Positions 1 to 8,639 of a DNA stretch of 64,000 nucleotides are shown here, piece by piece. The notes beneath the pieces were generated by a model. The model was given only the letters and a program-made list of their open reading frames with translations. It did no database searches and was not told where the DNA came from. Position 1 is the first letter of the stretch. Every line of letters starts with the position of its first letter. This DNA is from an uncultured Pelagibacteraceae bacterium (GTDB lineage: Bacteria; Pseudomonadota; Alphaproteobacteria; Pelagibacterales; Pelagibacteraceae), in NCBI GenBank assembly GCA_902624885.1, contig CACNZU010000005.1, positions 1-64,000 of the forward strand, written 5' to 3'. The translations under genes and the position numbers were made by a program.

Positions 1-114
1 GAAACCCATGAGGATCCAGATAACGCACCTTCAGATGGTCCAAACATGGTTCCATTAAATGAAGTAAAAACTTTATTAAAAAAACTTACTGAGATCGATA
101 AGATAGTAAAATAA
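1..114 (+). CDS. kdsA: 3-deoxy-D-manno-octulosonate 8-phosphate synthase, C-terminal end (partial)
   Basis: Only the last 37 codons are present, running from the window edge to a TAA at 112-114. The peptide contains DPDNAPSDGPNM followed by a leucine/lysine-rich helix ending in IDKIVK, which matches the C-terminus of KdsA. That enzyme condenses phosphoenolpyruvate with arabinose 5-phosphate to make Kdo-8-phosphate for lipopolysaccharide. The next gene, enolase, starts two bases after the stop, and kdsA-eno-ftsB is a common alphaproteobacterial order. Identification rests on a short tail plus this context, so it is good but not absolute. Confidence 0.82.
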   Translation, partial: ETHEDPDNAPSDGPNMVPLNEVKTLLKKLTEIDKIVK

Positions 115-116
115 GA

Positions 117-1373
117 ATGGCAAAAATTAAAAGTATAAAAGGCAGACAGGTCTTTGATAGCAGAGGTAATCCAACAGTAGAAGCAGAAGTTTTTTTGGAA
201 AATAATATTTCTGCTACTGCAATTTCTCCATCAGGCGCATCAACCGGTGCATTTGAAGCTCACGAACTAAGAGATCAGGATAAGAATAAATTTTTAGGCA
301 AAAGTGTAAATATAGCAGTTGAAAATATAAATAATAAAATTTCAGATAAACTTAAAGGTTTCGAGTCAGACGACCAAAAAAAGATTGATAAAGCTTTATT
401 AGATTTAGATGGAAGTAAAAATAAAATAAATTTGGGAGCTAATGCTACTCTAGCAGTCTCACTGGCTAATTCAAAATGTTCAGCTTTATCAAATAAAAAA
501 TCATTATTTAAATATCTAGGAAGCACTTTTTCTTTACCCATACCATTAATGAATATTATTAATGGCGGTGCTCATGCCGACAATGACCTAAATATTCAAG
601 AATTTATGATTAGACCTGACTCAGCTAAAAATTTTATGGATGCTATTGAAAAATGTTATGTTGTTATTCAAAATTTGAAGAAATTATTAAAGTCAAACAA
701 TATGCTTACAAATATTGGAGATGAAGGTGGATTTGCTCCATCAATTAATTCAAATGAGCAAGCTTTAGAGCTAATTGTAAGTGCGATAGAAAAGTCAAAT
801 TTAAAACCAGGAAAAGATATAGTTATTTGTCTAGATGTAGCAGCTAATGAATTAATTAATGAAAAAGGGGAGTATTCAATTCAATCTAAAAATTACACAT
901 CAGTTGAAGATAATATTAGTTATTATAAAAAACTAACATCTAGCTATCCAATAAAATCAATAGAGGATCCTTTTGCTGAAGAGGACTGGGATTCGTGGAA
1001 AAAAATTACAAACGAAATAGGTAAAAATATTCAAATTGTAGGAGATGATTTATTCGTTACAAACGCAAAACGTTTAAGCAAAGGAATAAAAGAAAAGTCA
1101 GCAAATTGTATTCTAGTAAAACCAAATCAAATAGGTACTTTGACTGAAACTTTAGAAGTAATTTCAATGGCAAAAGCTGCAGACTTCAATACTATCATCT
1201 CTCACAGATCAGGAGATACTGAAGATACATTTATTGCTGATTTGGCGTCCGCGACTATGTCTTCTCAAATTAAAACTGGATCTTTGGCGAGATCTGAAAG
1301 AGTAGCGAAATATAATAGGTTATTACGCATCGAGGAAGAACTTGGAAATCGAGCAAAAATGGCTAGAATCTAA
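117..1373 (+). CDS. eno: Enolase
   Basis: Cytosolic glycolytic enzyme interconverting 2-phosphoglycerate and phosphoenolpyruvate. The 418-residue length is normal. Visible motifs are the mobile loop GASTGAFEAHELRD (canonical GASTGEHEALELRD, so somewhat divergent), NGGAHADNDLNIQEFMI, the catalytic-acid segment GDEGGFAP, the metal-ligand segments SIEDPFAEEDW and GDDLFVTN, the catalytic lysine segment LVKPNQIGT and SHRSGDTEDTFIADLA. The ATG lies two bases after the kdsA stop and the stop is three bases before the next gene, so it is probably co-transcribed with both. It also serves the gap, pyk and pfk genes elsewhere in the window. Confidence 0.97.
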   Translation: MAKIKSIKGRQVFDSRGNPTVEAEVFLENNISATAISPSGASTGAFEAHELRDQDKNKFLGKSVNIAVENINNKISDKLKGFESDDQKKIDKALLDLDGSKNKINLGANATLAVSLANSKCSALSNKKSLFKYLGSTFSLPIPLMNIINGGAHADNDLNIQEFMIRPDSAKNFMDAIEKCYVVIQNLKKLLKSNNMLTNIGDEGGFAPSINSNEQALELIVSAIEKSNLKPGKDIVICLDVAANELINEKGEYSIQSKNYTSVEDNISYYKKLTSSYPIKSIEDPFAEEDWDSWKKITNEIGKNIQIVGDDLFVTNAKRLSKGIKEKSANCILVKPNQIGTLTETLEVISMAKAADFNTIISHRSGDTEDTFIADLASATMSSQIKTGSLARSERVAKYNRLLRIEEELGNRAKMARI

Positions 1374-1376
1374 CTT

Positions 1377-1670
1377 ATGCGACTTATTGAAAGTTTAAAG
1401 AAAAGAAAATTTATATTATTAAATATTTTTTTAACTCTTTATATTGGAATTAATTTAATTGGAGGTGAAAGAGGGTTAATTTCTTATTTTGATAAAAAAA
1501 AATTATACGAAGAACTAGAAATTAAAGAAAAATTATTGACTAACAAATTACAAGATTTGGAAAAAAAAATATCATTAGTTAAAAATAATGATTTAGATTA
1601 TTTAGATACGCTTTATAGGGAAAAATTTAGATATGGCACAAAAGATGAAATTATTATTAAGTTAAAATGA
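1377..1670 (+). CDS. ftsB: FtsB/DivIC-like septum formation initiator
   Basis: A 97-residue protein with a short cytoplasmic N-terminus, one membrane helix (about residues 12-30, [17 protein letters not shown]) and then a charged coiled coil of about 40 residues ([25 protein letters not shown]). This is the FtsB/DivIC layout; in the family it bridges FtsL and FtsQ in the divisome. Its position directly after enolase is the usual place for ftsB in proteobacteria. The sequence is too divergent for motif-level proof, so architecture and location carry the call. The stop overlaps the next ATG (ATGA), implying translational coupling to lipA. Confidence 0.75.
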   Translation: MRLIESLKKRKFILLNIFLTLYIGINLIGGERGLISYFDKKKLYEELEIKEKLLTNKLQDLEKKISLVKNNDLDYLDTLYREKFRYGTKDEIIIKLK

Positions 1671-2611
1671 GCTCAAAACCAAGACATCCAGAAAAAGTTA
1701 ATAAGCCTTTTAATCCAATTAAAAAGAAACCTGAATGGATAAGGTCAAAAATAGTAGACTCTCAAATTTTCTTTCAAACTAAACAAGTCGTTAATCAAAA
1801 TAACCTAGTCACTGTCTGTCAGGAAGCTAACTGTCCAAACATAACTGAGTGTTGGAGCAAAAAACATGCTACATTTATGATTATGGGAGACACGTGCACT
1901 AGAGCATGTGCATTTTGTGATGTCAAAACTGGAAAACCAACAGAGTTAGATATTTTTGAACCAGCTAAAATTGCTAAGGCTGTCCAAAGCTTAAATTTAA
2001 AACATGTTGTCATTACTTCTGTGGATAGAGATGATTTAGAAGATGGTGGATCAGAACATTTTTACAAAGTTGTAAAATCTACTAGAGAAAAAAATCCAGA
2101 AACCTCTATTGAAGTTTTAACACCAGACTTTTTAAGAAAAGGAGATGCGTATAAAAAAGTTTTGAAAGCGGATCTTGATGTTTTTAATCATAATATAGAA
2201 ACTGTTCCTAGACTCTACACAACAGTCAGACCAGGAGCACGTTATTTTGCTTCATTAGAACTTTTAAAAAATGCAAAAAAATTTAACAAAAAAGTTTTTA
2301 CTAAATCAGGAATTATGGTTGGCTTGGGTGAAAACAAAGAAGAAATAATTCAAGTTATGGACGATTTAAGATCTGCCGAAGTGGATTTTATTACTATTGG
2401 TCAATACTTACAACCATCTCCCAAACATCATCCACTTAATCGTTATTATCATCCTGATGAATTTAAAGAGTTCGAGCAAATTGCAAAGACAAAAGGTTTT
2501 CTACTTGTTTCTTCATCACCTCTTACAAGATCTTCTTATCACGCAGATGAAGATTTTAGAAAATTACAAGATGCAAGAAATAAACAGCTTGAATGTCTTC
2601 CGCATCAATAA
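1667..2611 (+). CDS. lipA: Lipoyl synthase (radical SAM)
   Basis: Inserts two sulfur atoms into the protein-bound octanoyl group of 2-oxoacid dehydrogenase E2 subunits and glycine cleavage H protein. The auxiliary [4Fe-4S] cluster cysteines are in [12 protein letters not shown] (near residue 50) and the radical-SAM cluster is in CTRACAFC (C-x3-C-x2-C). Downstream are [16 protein letters not shown] and the C-terminal RSSYHADE, where the serine is the family's cluster ligand. Length 314 is typical. It overlaps the upstream ftsB by four bases and its 3' end overlaps the COQ10-like gene by 19 bases. No lipB is next to it. Confidence 0.97.
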   Translation: MSSKPRHPEKVNKPFNPIKKKPEWIRSKIVDSQIFFQTKQVVNQNNLVTVCQEANCPNITECWSKKHATFMIMGDTCTRACAFCDVKTGKPTELDIFEPAKIAKAVQSLNLKHVVITSVDRDDLEDGGSEHFYKVVKSTREKNPETSIEVLTPDFLRKGDAYKKVLKADLDVFNHNIETVPRLYTTVRPGARYFASLELLKNAKKFNKKVFTKSGIMVGLGENKEEIIQVMDDLRSAEVDFITIGQYLQPSPKHHPLNRYYHPDEFKEFEQIAKTKGFLLVSSSPLTRSSYHADEDFRKLQDARNKQLECLPHQ

Positions 2612-3036
2612 AAAAAATTATTCCCTGTAAAAAAGAACAATTAGTAGAAATGGTTCTTGATATTGAAAAATATCCAGAATTTGTTCCTTGGTGTATTGAA
2701 GGTAAAGTTTTTGATAGAAATGAAAGTTCAGATCTCATTACGTTTAATGGAGATTTAAAAGTAGGGAAGAGCATCCTGAATGAAACTTTCTCAAGCCATG
2801 TGTCTTATTATAAAGAAAAAGATACAATTATAGTAACTAATCTTAATGGACCATTAAAACATTTAAAAAATGAGTGGAAATTTAAGGAAGTAAACAATTC
2901 GACACAGTTAGAGTTTTTTATTGATTTTGAATTGAAAAATCCAATTTTGAATGGGATAATGAAAAAATCTTTTGAGCTTGGCTTGAATAAAATTGCCAAG
3001 GCTTTTGAAGAAAGAGCGATTAAATTATATAAATAA
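2593..3036 (+). CDS. COQ10/RatA-like START-domain protein
   Basis: A 147-residue soluble protein of the polyketide cyclase/START family. The N-terminal pattern, a lysine-rich strand followed by [18 protein letters not shown], is the hallmark of the RatA/COQ10 group, and the C-terminus is a long amphipathic helix ending in [10 protein letters not shown]. Family members bind ubiquinone or a hydrophobic ligand; in bacteria they are usually named for E. coli RatA but are thought to support quinone function. It starts inside the lipA 3' end. The start at 2593 keeps the whole first strand. A toxin role cannot be inferred from sequence. Confidence 0.85.
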   Translation: MSSASIKKIIPCKKEQLVEMVLDIEKYPEFVPWCIEGKVFDRNESSDLITFNGDLKVGKSILNETFSSHVSYYKEKDTIIVTNLNGPLKHLKNEWKFKEVNNSTQLEFFIDFELKNPILNGIMKKSFELGLNKIAKAFEERAIKLYK

Positions 3037-3347
3037 TGTTTACAATATCATCTTTATTAATTTTATTTATTTTAACTTTTAAATTCTTATCTTCATATAT
3101 TAAAACAATTAGAACGGGTGATCCTAACGAAACTAACTTAACTTATTGGATGTTTTCTTATGATTTTAAGTCTAAAACTAAAGAGTGGATACCTGAAGAT
3201 AAACAACTATTACAAAGAAAACGGGCTAGAAATTTTTTAGTTTTTATACTTTATTTGACTGCTTTTGGTATCTTTTTGTTGCTTAACAGTTTTACTGCAC
3301 ATCTTTTAGATGTAATTGTTAACCCAGAATTTAGCTATCCCGTTTAA
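3036..3347 (+). CDS. Small two-helix membrane protein, unknown function
   Basis: 103 residues beginning in a TAATG overlap with the COQ10-like gene. Two hydrophobic segments are visible, one at the N-terminus (about residues 3-21) and one near residues 67-90 (FLVFILYLTAFGIFLLLNSF). Between them lies a polar stretch containing WMFSYDFKSKTKEWIPEDKQ. I do not recognise a family. The tight coupling suggests it is produced with the COQ10-like protein. Its 3' end overlaps the convergent cinA-domain gene by 17 bases, so both stops are embedded in the other gene. Confidence 0.7.
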   Translation: MFTISSLLILFILTFKFLSSYIKTIRTGDPNETNLTYWMFSYDFKSKTKEWIPEDKQLLQRKRARNFLVFILYLTAFGIFLLLNSFTAHLLDVIVNPEFSYPV

Positions 3348-3810
3348 TTAACATCACTAATAAATTTAAAGTTTTTTTTACAGTTTGTTTTTGAATAAAA
3401 ATTCTTCCTTTATTCTTAAAATTATATTTATTAACAACAACCTTTTTTCCGATCTTAATTCCAATATAAACTAAACCTATTGGTTTTTGTCTAGATCCTC
3501 CTTTAGGACCAGCAATTCCCGTTATTGAAACACAGATCTTTGATTTACTAATTTTACTCAGGTTATTAACCATAGCCAAACAACATTGAACACTTACAGC
3601 TCCATATTTTTTAATTATTTTTAGAGGAATTTTTAATAAAGTTGTTTTGGCTTGATTTGAGTAAGTGACTAATCCCATCGTAAATACTTTTGATGATCCA
3701 CTCACCGACGTAATAGCACTAGAAAGCATTCCACCAGTGCAAGATTCAGCAAAAGCAATTTTTAGTTTTTTTCTTTTGAGTAATAAAACTATTTTTTTAT
3801 TTAAAGTCAT
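3331..3810 (-). CDS. pncC: CinA C-terminal domain protein (nicotinamide-nucleotide amidase)
   Basis: 159 residues corresponding to the stand-alone CinA C-terminal domain, which deamidates nicotinamide mononucleotide to recycle pyridine nucleotides. Motifs are AFAESCTGGMLSSAITSVSGSS near residue 19 and SITGIAGPKGGSRQKPIGLVYIGI in the second half; ESCTGG and GIAGPxGG are the family signatures. The N-terminal CinA (competence/COG1058) domain is absent, as in many small genomes. Its ATG overlaps the stop of the upstream pgpA (TAATG), so ispDF-pgpA-pncC probably form one minus-strand unit. Confidence 0.9.
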   Translation of the reverse strand: MTLNKKIVLLLKRKKLKIAFAESCTGGMLSSAITSVSGSSKVFTMGLVTYSNQAKTTLLKIPLKIIKKYGAVSVQCCLAMVNNLSKISKSKICVSITGIAGPKGGSRQKPIGLVYIGIKIGKKVVVNKYNFKNKGRIFIQKQTVKKTLNLLVMLIKRDS

Positions 3811-4313
3811 TACAAAAACTTAGATTTAATTATCATAAAGATGATTAATGTAAGAACTACATATAAACCAGCCACTACATCGTCTATTATTACTCCAAAA
3901 CTATTCTTAAAATTTTTATCAAAAAAATTTATCGGGAAAGGTTTTTTAATATCAAAATATCTAAATAAAACAAAAATATACAAATAAAATAAAACTGCCT
4001 CTCGAGAGTCTTTCACTGTTCCGTGCGAGATCTCATATAGATAAATAGGAATAGATTGACCGATAAATTCGTCAATAACAACTTCTTTAGGATCTTTATT
4101 TTCATTAAATTTTATATATTCAGACACTGCATAAAAAGAATAAATAAAAACAACTAATAAAATTATTGAAATAGTGCTGTTTGATAGATTTATTATGTGA
4201 AATAAGCTGTATAAAAAAACAGTCGTTATTAGAGACGTTATTGTTCCTGGTGCAAATCTAATCGATCCAATTCCTAAACATGTAACAAATAAATAATTTA
4301 ATCTTTTAATCAT
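3810..4313 (-). CDS. pgpA: Phosphatidylglycerophosphatase A
   Basis: 167-residue membrane enzyme removing phosphate from phosphatidylglycerophosphate to give phosphatidylglycerol. Features are an N-terminal GIGSIRFAPGTITSL (the family's G-x-G-x-x-P-x-APGT region), the acidic motif DPKEVVIDEFIGQ and the C-terminal FGVIIDDVVAGLY, which together carry the metal-binding aspartates and glutamate. About four hydrophobic segments are visible. It overlaps ispDF upstream by eight bases and pncC downstream by one base. Confidence 0.92.
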   Translation of the reverse strand: MIKRLNYLFVTCLGIGSIRFAPGTITSLITTVFLYSLFHIINLSNSTISIILLVVFIYSFYAVSEYIKFNENKDPKEVVIDEFIGQSIPIYLYEISHGTVKDSREAVLFYLYIFVLFRYFDIKKPFPINFFDKNFKNSFGVIIDDVVAGLYVVLTLIIFMIIKSKFL

Positions 4314-5451
4314 ATTTTATAACCGAACATATTGTTTCACAAGCAATGGCCTTTTCTTTTCCAATTAAACCCAGCTTTTCCGTCGTCTTTCCTTTGATGT
4401 TAATTTGATTTTTAGAAATTTCACATAATTTAGAAATATTATTGATCATTTTATTTTTAATATTTTTAATTTTTGGTGTTTGAGTAATTATATTGATATC
4501 GATGTTATTAATAAAGTAGCCTTTTAAATTTATCATATCTATTACTTGCTGAAGCAAAATAGTTGATCTAATGTTCTTAAATTTTTTATTTTTATCAGAA
4601 AACATTTGACCAATGTCTCCCATTTTACAAGCTCCTAAAATTGCATCTGTAACAGAGTGTAGAACTGGATCACCATCAGAATGACCTAATGTTCCAAGTT
4701 TTGACTTAATCTTTAACCCAGCTAAAAAAAGTTTTCTTTTAGCAACTAATCTGTGAATATCAAATCCAATTCCAACACTTTGTTGTGTTCTATAGATTTT
4801 TTTTAAATTTTCTAAATCTGATTTATCTGTAATTTTAAAATTATTTTTTTCACCATCTATAAACTTGACTCTATTTAAATCCATGTACAAAGAGATATCA
4901 TCATCTTTATATTTGTCTGAATTTTTTTTGTGTAAATCATATATCTCGTTCAAATTAAAAGCTTGCGGTGTCTGAGTTAAAAATAGGTTATCTCTTTTTT
5001 TACTAACTATATATTCTTCTTTACTTGAGTCGATTATTTGTTTGATTGCATCTTGAATATTGATTTTAGGAACTACTGACCTAGAATTTTTCATATTTTT
5101 CATTATTGAATTAAGTAGTTTTGTAGAAAAATTAGGTCTAGCAACGTCATGAATTAAAACTTTATTTGGTCCGTTATGATTTATTAGAAATTTTAAAGCA
5201 TTTAAAGTGGACTGCTGTCTACTTTTTCCACCCGCTATAAGTTTTACATTTTTAAGTTTGAGCAATTTGATAAGTTTTAGGTCTTTTTTATTATAGACTA
5301 GAATAATTTTTTTTATTTGATTGAATTTTTGCGCCTTAATAAGGTTGATTTCAATCAATGATTTTCCACCTATTTTTTGATAGGGTTTGCCAACATTAGA
5401 CCTAAATCTGCTGCTATTACCAGCTGCGAGAATAATTAAACAAAAACTCAT
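4306..5451 (-). CDS. ispDF: Bifunctional IspD/IspF (MEP cytidylyltransferase / MECDP synthase)
   Basis: A 381-residue fusion catalysing two steps of the MEP isoprenoid pathway. The N-terminal IspD domain (about 1-220) shows the nucleotide-binding AAGNSSRFRSNVGKPYQ and the conserved VLIHDVARP. The C-terminal IspF domain (about 225-381) starts with GIGFDIHRL, supplying the zinc-ligand Asp and His, followed by GHSDGDPVLHSVTDAILGA. The fused form is widespread in alpha- and epsilonproteobacteria. It is first in a minus-strand operon with pgpA and pncC and is divergent from ntrY across 48 A/T-rich bases that must hold both promoters. Confidence 0.96.
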   Translation of the reverse strand: MSFCLIILAAGNSSRFRSNVGKPYQKIGGKSLIEINLIKAQKFNQIKKIILVYNKKDLKLIKLLKLKNVKLIAGGKSRQQSTLNALKFLINHNGPNKVLIHDVARPNFSTKLLNSIMKNMKNSRSVVPKINIQDAIKQIIDSSKEEYIVSKKRDNLFLTQTPQAFNLNEIYDLHKKNSDKYKDDDISLYMDLNRVKFIDGEKNNFKITDKSDLENLKKIYRTQQSVGIGFDIHRLVAKRKLFLAGLKIKSKLGTLGHSDGDPVLHSVTDAILGACKMGDIGQMFSDKNKKFKNIRSTILLQQVIDMINLKGYFINNIDINIITQTPKIKNIKNKMINNISKLCEISKNQINIKGKTTEKLGLIGKEKAIACETICSVIKYD

Positions 5452-5499
5452 GGTATTAACTTATATTATATTTATATAGATATTTAATGCTTAATTAAG

Positions 5500-7281
5500 A
5501 TGTTTAAAATTATTAAAAATTTTAATTGGATTATTTTATCCTCATTTTTATGTATTTTTATGGGGATAGTAACTTTTTTGACTTTTATTAATGAAGGATT
5601 TGTTCCTCTAACTGATAAAAACCTTCAAACTTTATTAATTATTGATATTTTTTTATTACTAATCTTTTTTGGTCTAATTTTTAAAAATTTCTATAGATTT
5701 TATTATACAGGTAAAAAAAATAAAAAAGGCGCACAAACAAATTTAAAATATATATCAGTATTTTCGTTATTTACGGTAATCCCTTCTTTGATTGTTGCGA
5801 TATTTTCTCTATTTATTTTTAATTTTGGAGTACAAAATTATTTTGATAAACAAATAACAAAAGCAGTAAATAACTCTTTTGATGTAGCAAAGAATTATTT
5901 AGAGGAAAGTAAAGAAAATGTTTTGTCTGACGTTATATTGATGAGTGTTGGTCTTAATAGAGCTTCAGGTTTTTATTACTCTAATCCTAGCCGATTCAAA
6001 AATATTATGAGATCTGAAAAGTTATTAAGAAGAATTGACGATGTTTATTTAATTGATAGTTTAGGGAATATTTTATTATCAGATGTAAGGGATATTACGG
6101 AAGAATTTGTTGTGCCCTCTGATGAAGATTACGATCAAGTGCTAGAGGGAAAACCTGTTTTTATTTCAGATAGTTTAGAAAACAAAACTACTGTTATGAC
6201 AAAATTAAACACTTTAGTAGATACATATCTTTATATTTCGAGAAATATTGATCCAGAAATATTGAGATACTTAAATGAAACTGAACAAGCAGTTAGCTTT
6301 TACTATTCTGTTGAGAATAGTCAAACTGGAATAAAAGTTACCTTCGCTATAATTTATATAATTGTTGTGACATTATTATTATTTTTGTCTACCTCTATTG
6401 CTATAACTTTTGCCTCAAGATTAACCAAACCAATAGTAAATTTAATAGGAGCATCAGACTCAATTAGCAAAGGTGCTTTAGACGTTAAAGTTCCTGAACT
6501 TGAAACAGATGAAGAGTTCAAAGAATTGAATAAAAATTTTAATTCAATGATCCAAAGGTTAAAAGAGCAACAAGATAAATTACTTATTAATGAAAGATAC
6601 GAAGCCTGGGAGTCAGTAGCAAGAAAGCTGGCTCACGAAATTAAAAATCCTTTAACACCTATACAGTTATCGATTGATAGTCTAAGAGAAAAATATAAAA
6701 ACAAATTCAATAATCAAAGTCAGGAATTTGAAAAATATTTAGAAACTATAAATAGACAAATAAAAGATATTGAAAAACTAGTTAATGAATTCTCAAATTT
6801 TGCTAGAATGCCTAGACCTATACTAAAAAAAGTGAATTTAGTAAAATTGATGAAATCTTCGCTAGAATTTATAAAAATTTCTAATAAAAATTCGATAAAT
6901 TTATTAGTTAAAGAAAAAAATGCTTATATAAATGGCGACGAAGATCAACTTAATAGAGTGTTTATCAATTTAATTAAGAATTCAGATGAGGCAATTGAAG
7001 AAAAGTCAAAAAAAAACAATGATTTCAAAGGTAATATTGAGATAGAAATTAACAGCAATAATGACTATATAGTTTGTAGGTTAACTGATAATGGTCCAGG
7101 TATTACTGACGCTAAAAAAGCAATGACTCCTTATTTTACCACAAAAAAAACTGGTACAGGACTTGGTTTACCAATCGTGACAAAAATTATCAATGAACAC
7201 TCTGGAAATTTTTCAATTAATAATCTTAAAAAAAATAAAGGAACTTTAATTACCATCTCAATCCCAAAATTAAATGCATAA
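5500..7281 (+). CDS. ntrY: NtrY-like membrane sensor histidine kinase
   Basis: 593 residues. The N-terminus has several membrane helices (two near residues 10-62, one near 88-112), a sensory segment, and another helix near 283-305. A HAMP linker follows (about 309-360, starting TKPIVNLIG). The kinase core has the phospho-acceptor in LAHEIKNPLTPIQLS (His about 379), the N box INLIKNSDEAI, G1 DNGPGI and G2 GTGLGLPIV. Usual alphaproteobacterial NtrY is over 700 residues with a PAS domain between HAMP and the H box; here the H box follows within about 25 residues, so PAS is absent. It overlaps ntrX by eight bases. Confidence 0.92.
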   Translation: MFKIIKNFNWIILSSFLCIFMGIVTFLTFINEGFVPLTDKNLQTLLIIDIFLLLIFFGLIFKNFYRFYYTGKKNKKGAQTNLKYISVFSLFTVIPSLIVAIFSLFIFNFGVQNYFDKQITKAVNNSFDVAKNYLEESKENVLSDVILMSVGLNRASGFYYSNPSRFKNIMRSEKLLRRIDDVYLIDSLGNILLSDVRDITEEFVVPSDEDYDQVLEGKPVFISDSLENKTTVMTKLNTLVDTYLYISRNIDPEILRYLNETEQAVSFYYSVENSQTGIKVTFAIIYIIVVTLLLFLSTSIAITFASRLTKPIVNLIGASDSISKGALDVKVPELETDEEFKELNKNFNSMIQRLKEQQDKLLINERYEAWESVARKLAHEIKNPLTPIQLSIDSLREKYKNKFNNQSQEFEKYLETINRQIKDIEKLVNEFSNFARMPRPILKKVNLVKLMKSSLEFIKISNKNSINLLVKEKNAYINGDEDQLNRVFINLIKNSDEAIEEKSKKNNDFKGNIEIEINSNNDYIVCRLTDNGPGITDAKKAMTPYFTTKKTGTGLGLPIVTKIINEHSGNFSINNLKKNKGTLITISIPKLNA

Positions 7282-8638
7282 AGAAATTTTAGTCATAGAT
7301 GATAATCCTGATATTCGCTCATTAGTTGGCAACATACTCAAAGAAACTAATTATGAAGTAAGGACAGCTGCTAACTACGATCAAGCTGTTTTTGAATTAA
7401 ACAAAAAATTACCTGATTTAGCTATTATAGATATCAAGTTGGATAAAGCAGATAAAGATGGAATTGATTTATTAAAGTTAGTGACAAAAAAAGATAAGTT
7501 TACTCCAGTTATAATGATTTCTGGCCATGCAACTGTTCAAATCGCAATAGAGGCTATGAGACTCGGAGCTTATGAATTTATCGAAAAACCTTTCTCAAAA
7601 GAGAAAATTTTAAATTATGTAAACAGAGCATTGGAAGCTTCAAAATTAAAAAAAGAAAAAGAATTAATTGAGGATAAACTGTTTCACTCTTTCGAACTTG
7701 TTGGAAAAAGCCCATCAATATTGAAAGTAAAAAAAATAATTGAAAAACTTTCAACTTCTGAAAGTAGGGTTCTTATATATGGTTCCACTGGAACAGGTAA
7801 AGAATTAGTAGCTAGAAAAATACATAAAAACTCATTTCGATCAAAAGAACCATTTATAATAATTAATGCAGCGTTATTAAAAGAGTCAACTTACGAGAAG
7901 GAATTATTTGGGGAGGAGTTAGAAGATGGAAAAATCTCTTATGGTGCACTAGAGAGAGCTAACAAAGGCACTTTATTAATTGATGAGGTTTCAGAGATAC
8001 CATTTGAAACACAAGCGAATGTTTTAAGAGTTTTAATAGATCAAAAATTTAAAAGGTTAAATGGATCAAAAAATATAAATGTAAATATAAGATTAATATC
8101 ATCAACATCAAAAAATCTGGATGAACTTGTTAAAAAAAATAAGTTCAGGGAAGACCTTTATCATAGACTAAATGTAATACCTATTGAACTTTCAGATTTA
8201 AATTCAAGGACAGAAGATATTCCTATTTTAATAAATTATTTTAAAGAAAAACTTTCGGAAATAAATGGAGTTCAACAAACAAAAATAAATATTTCCAACG
8301 ATAATTTATTTACTTACGATTGGCCTGGAAATGTTAGAGAATTAAGAAACTTAGTTGAAAGAGTAACTATTCTTTCAGCTAATGAGACCCAATCTAATAT
8401 TGATAAACTTATTGAAGATATTTTAAACCCATCCTCTTTGAAACAAAATAAAAACTTACTAGAAAAATCTTTTGCATCACCTTTAAAGGAGGCCAGAAAA
8501 CATTTTGAAAAAGAATATCTTACAACTCAACTTAAAAAAAATCATGGCAATATTTCAAAAACAGCTGATTTTATAGGCATGGAAAGATCAGCTCTACATC
8601 GTAAATTAAAAGAGCTTGGAATAAAAGGCATAAATTAA
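7274..8638 (+). CDS. ntrX: NtrX-like response regulator lacking the GAFTGA loop
   Basis: 454 residues: receiver domain (acidic pocket VIDDNPD, phospho-acceptor Asp about 53 in AIIDIKLD, then MISGHAT and EKPF), AAA+ domain (Walker A GSTGTGKE, Walker B TLLIDEV) and a C-terminal Fis-type helix-turn-helix (NISKTADFIGMERSALHRKLKEL). The sigma-54-contacting GAFTGA segment is not there: between KELFGEE and the GALERANKGTLL strand the loop reads LEDGKISY. This suggests a regulator that does not remodel sigma-54 polymerase. It is the cognate partner of the overlapping ntrY and is followed directly by trkA. Confidence 0.93.
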   Translation: MHKEILVIDDNPDIRSLVGNILKETNYEVRTAANYDQAVFELNKKLPDLAIIDIKLDKADKDGIDLLKLVTKKDKFTPVIMISGHATVQIAIEAMRLGAYEFIEKPFSKEKILNYVNRALEASKLKKEKELIEDKLFHSFELVGKSPSILKVKKIIEKLSTSESRVLIYGSTGTGKELVARKIHKNSFRSKEPFIIINAALLKESTYEKELFGEELEDGKISYGALERANKGTLLIDEVSEIPFETQANVLRVLIDQKFKRLNGSKNINVNIRLISSTSKNLDELVKKNKFREDLYHRLNVIPIELSDLNSRTEDIPILINYFKEKLSEINGVQQTKINISNDNLFTYDWPGNVRELRNLVERVTILSANETQSNIDKLIEDILNPSSLKQNKNLLEKSFASPLKEARKHFEKEYLTTQLKKNHGNISKTADFIGMERSALHRKLKELGIKGIN

Positions 8639-8639
8639 A

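Noticed and set aside
2397-2630. 77-residue ORF overlapping the lipA 3' end
   Set aside because: Fully covered by lipA and the COQ10-like gene in their own frames; the protein is low-complexity isoleucine/serine-rich.
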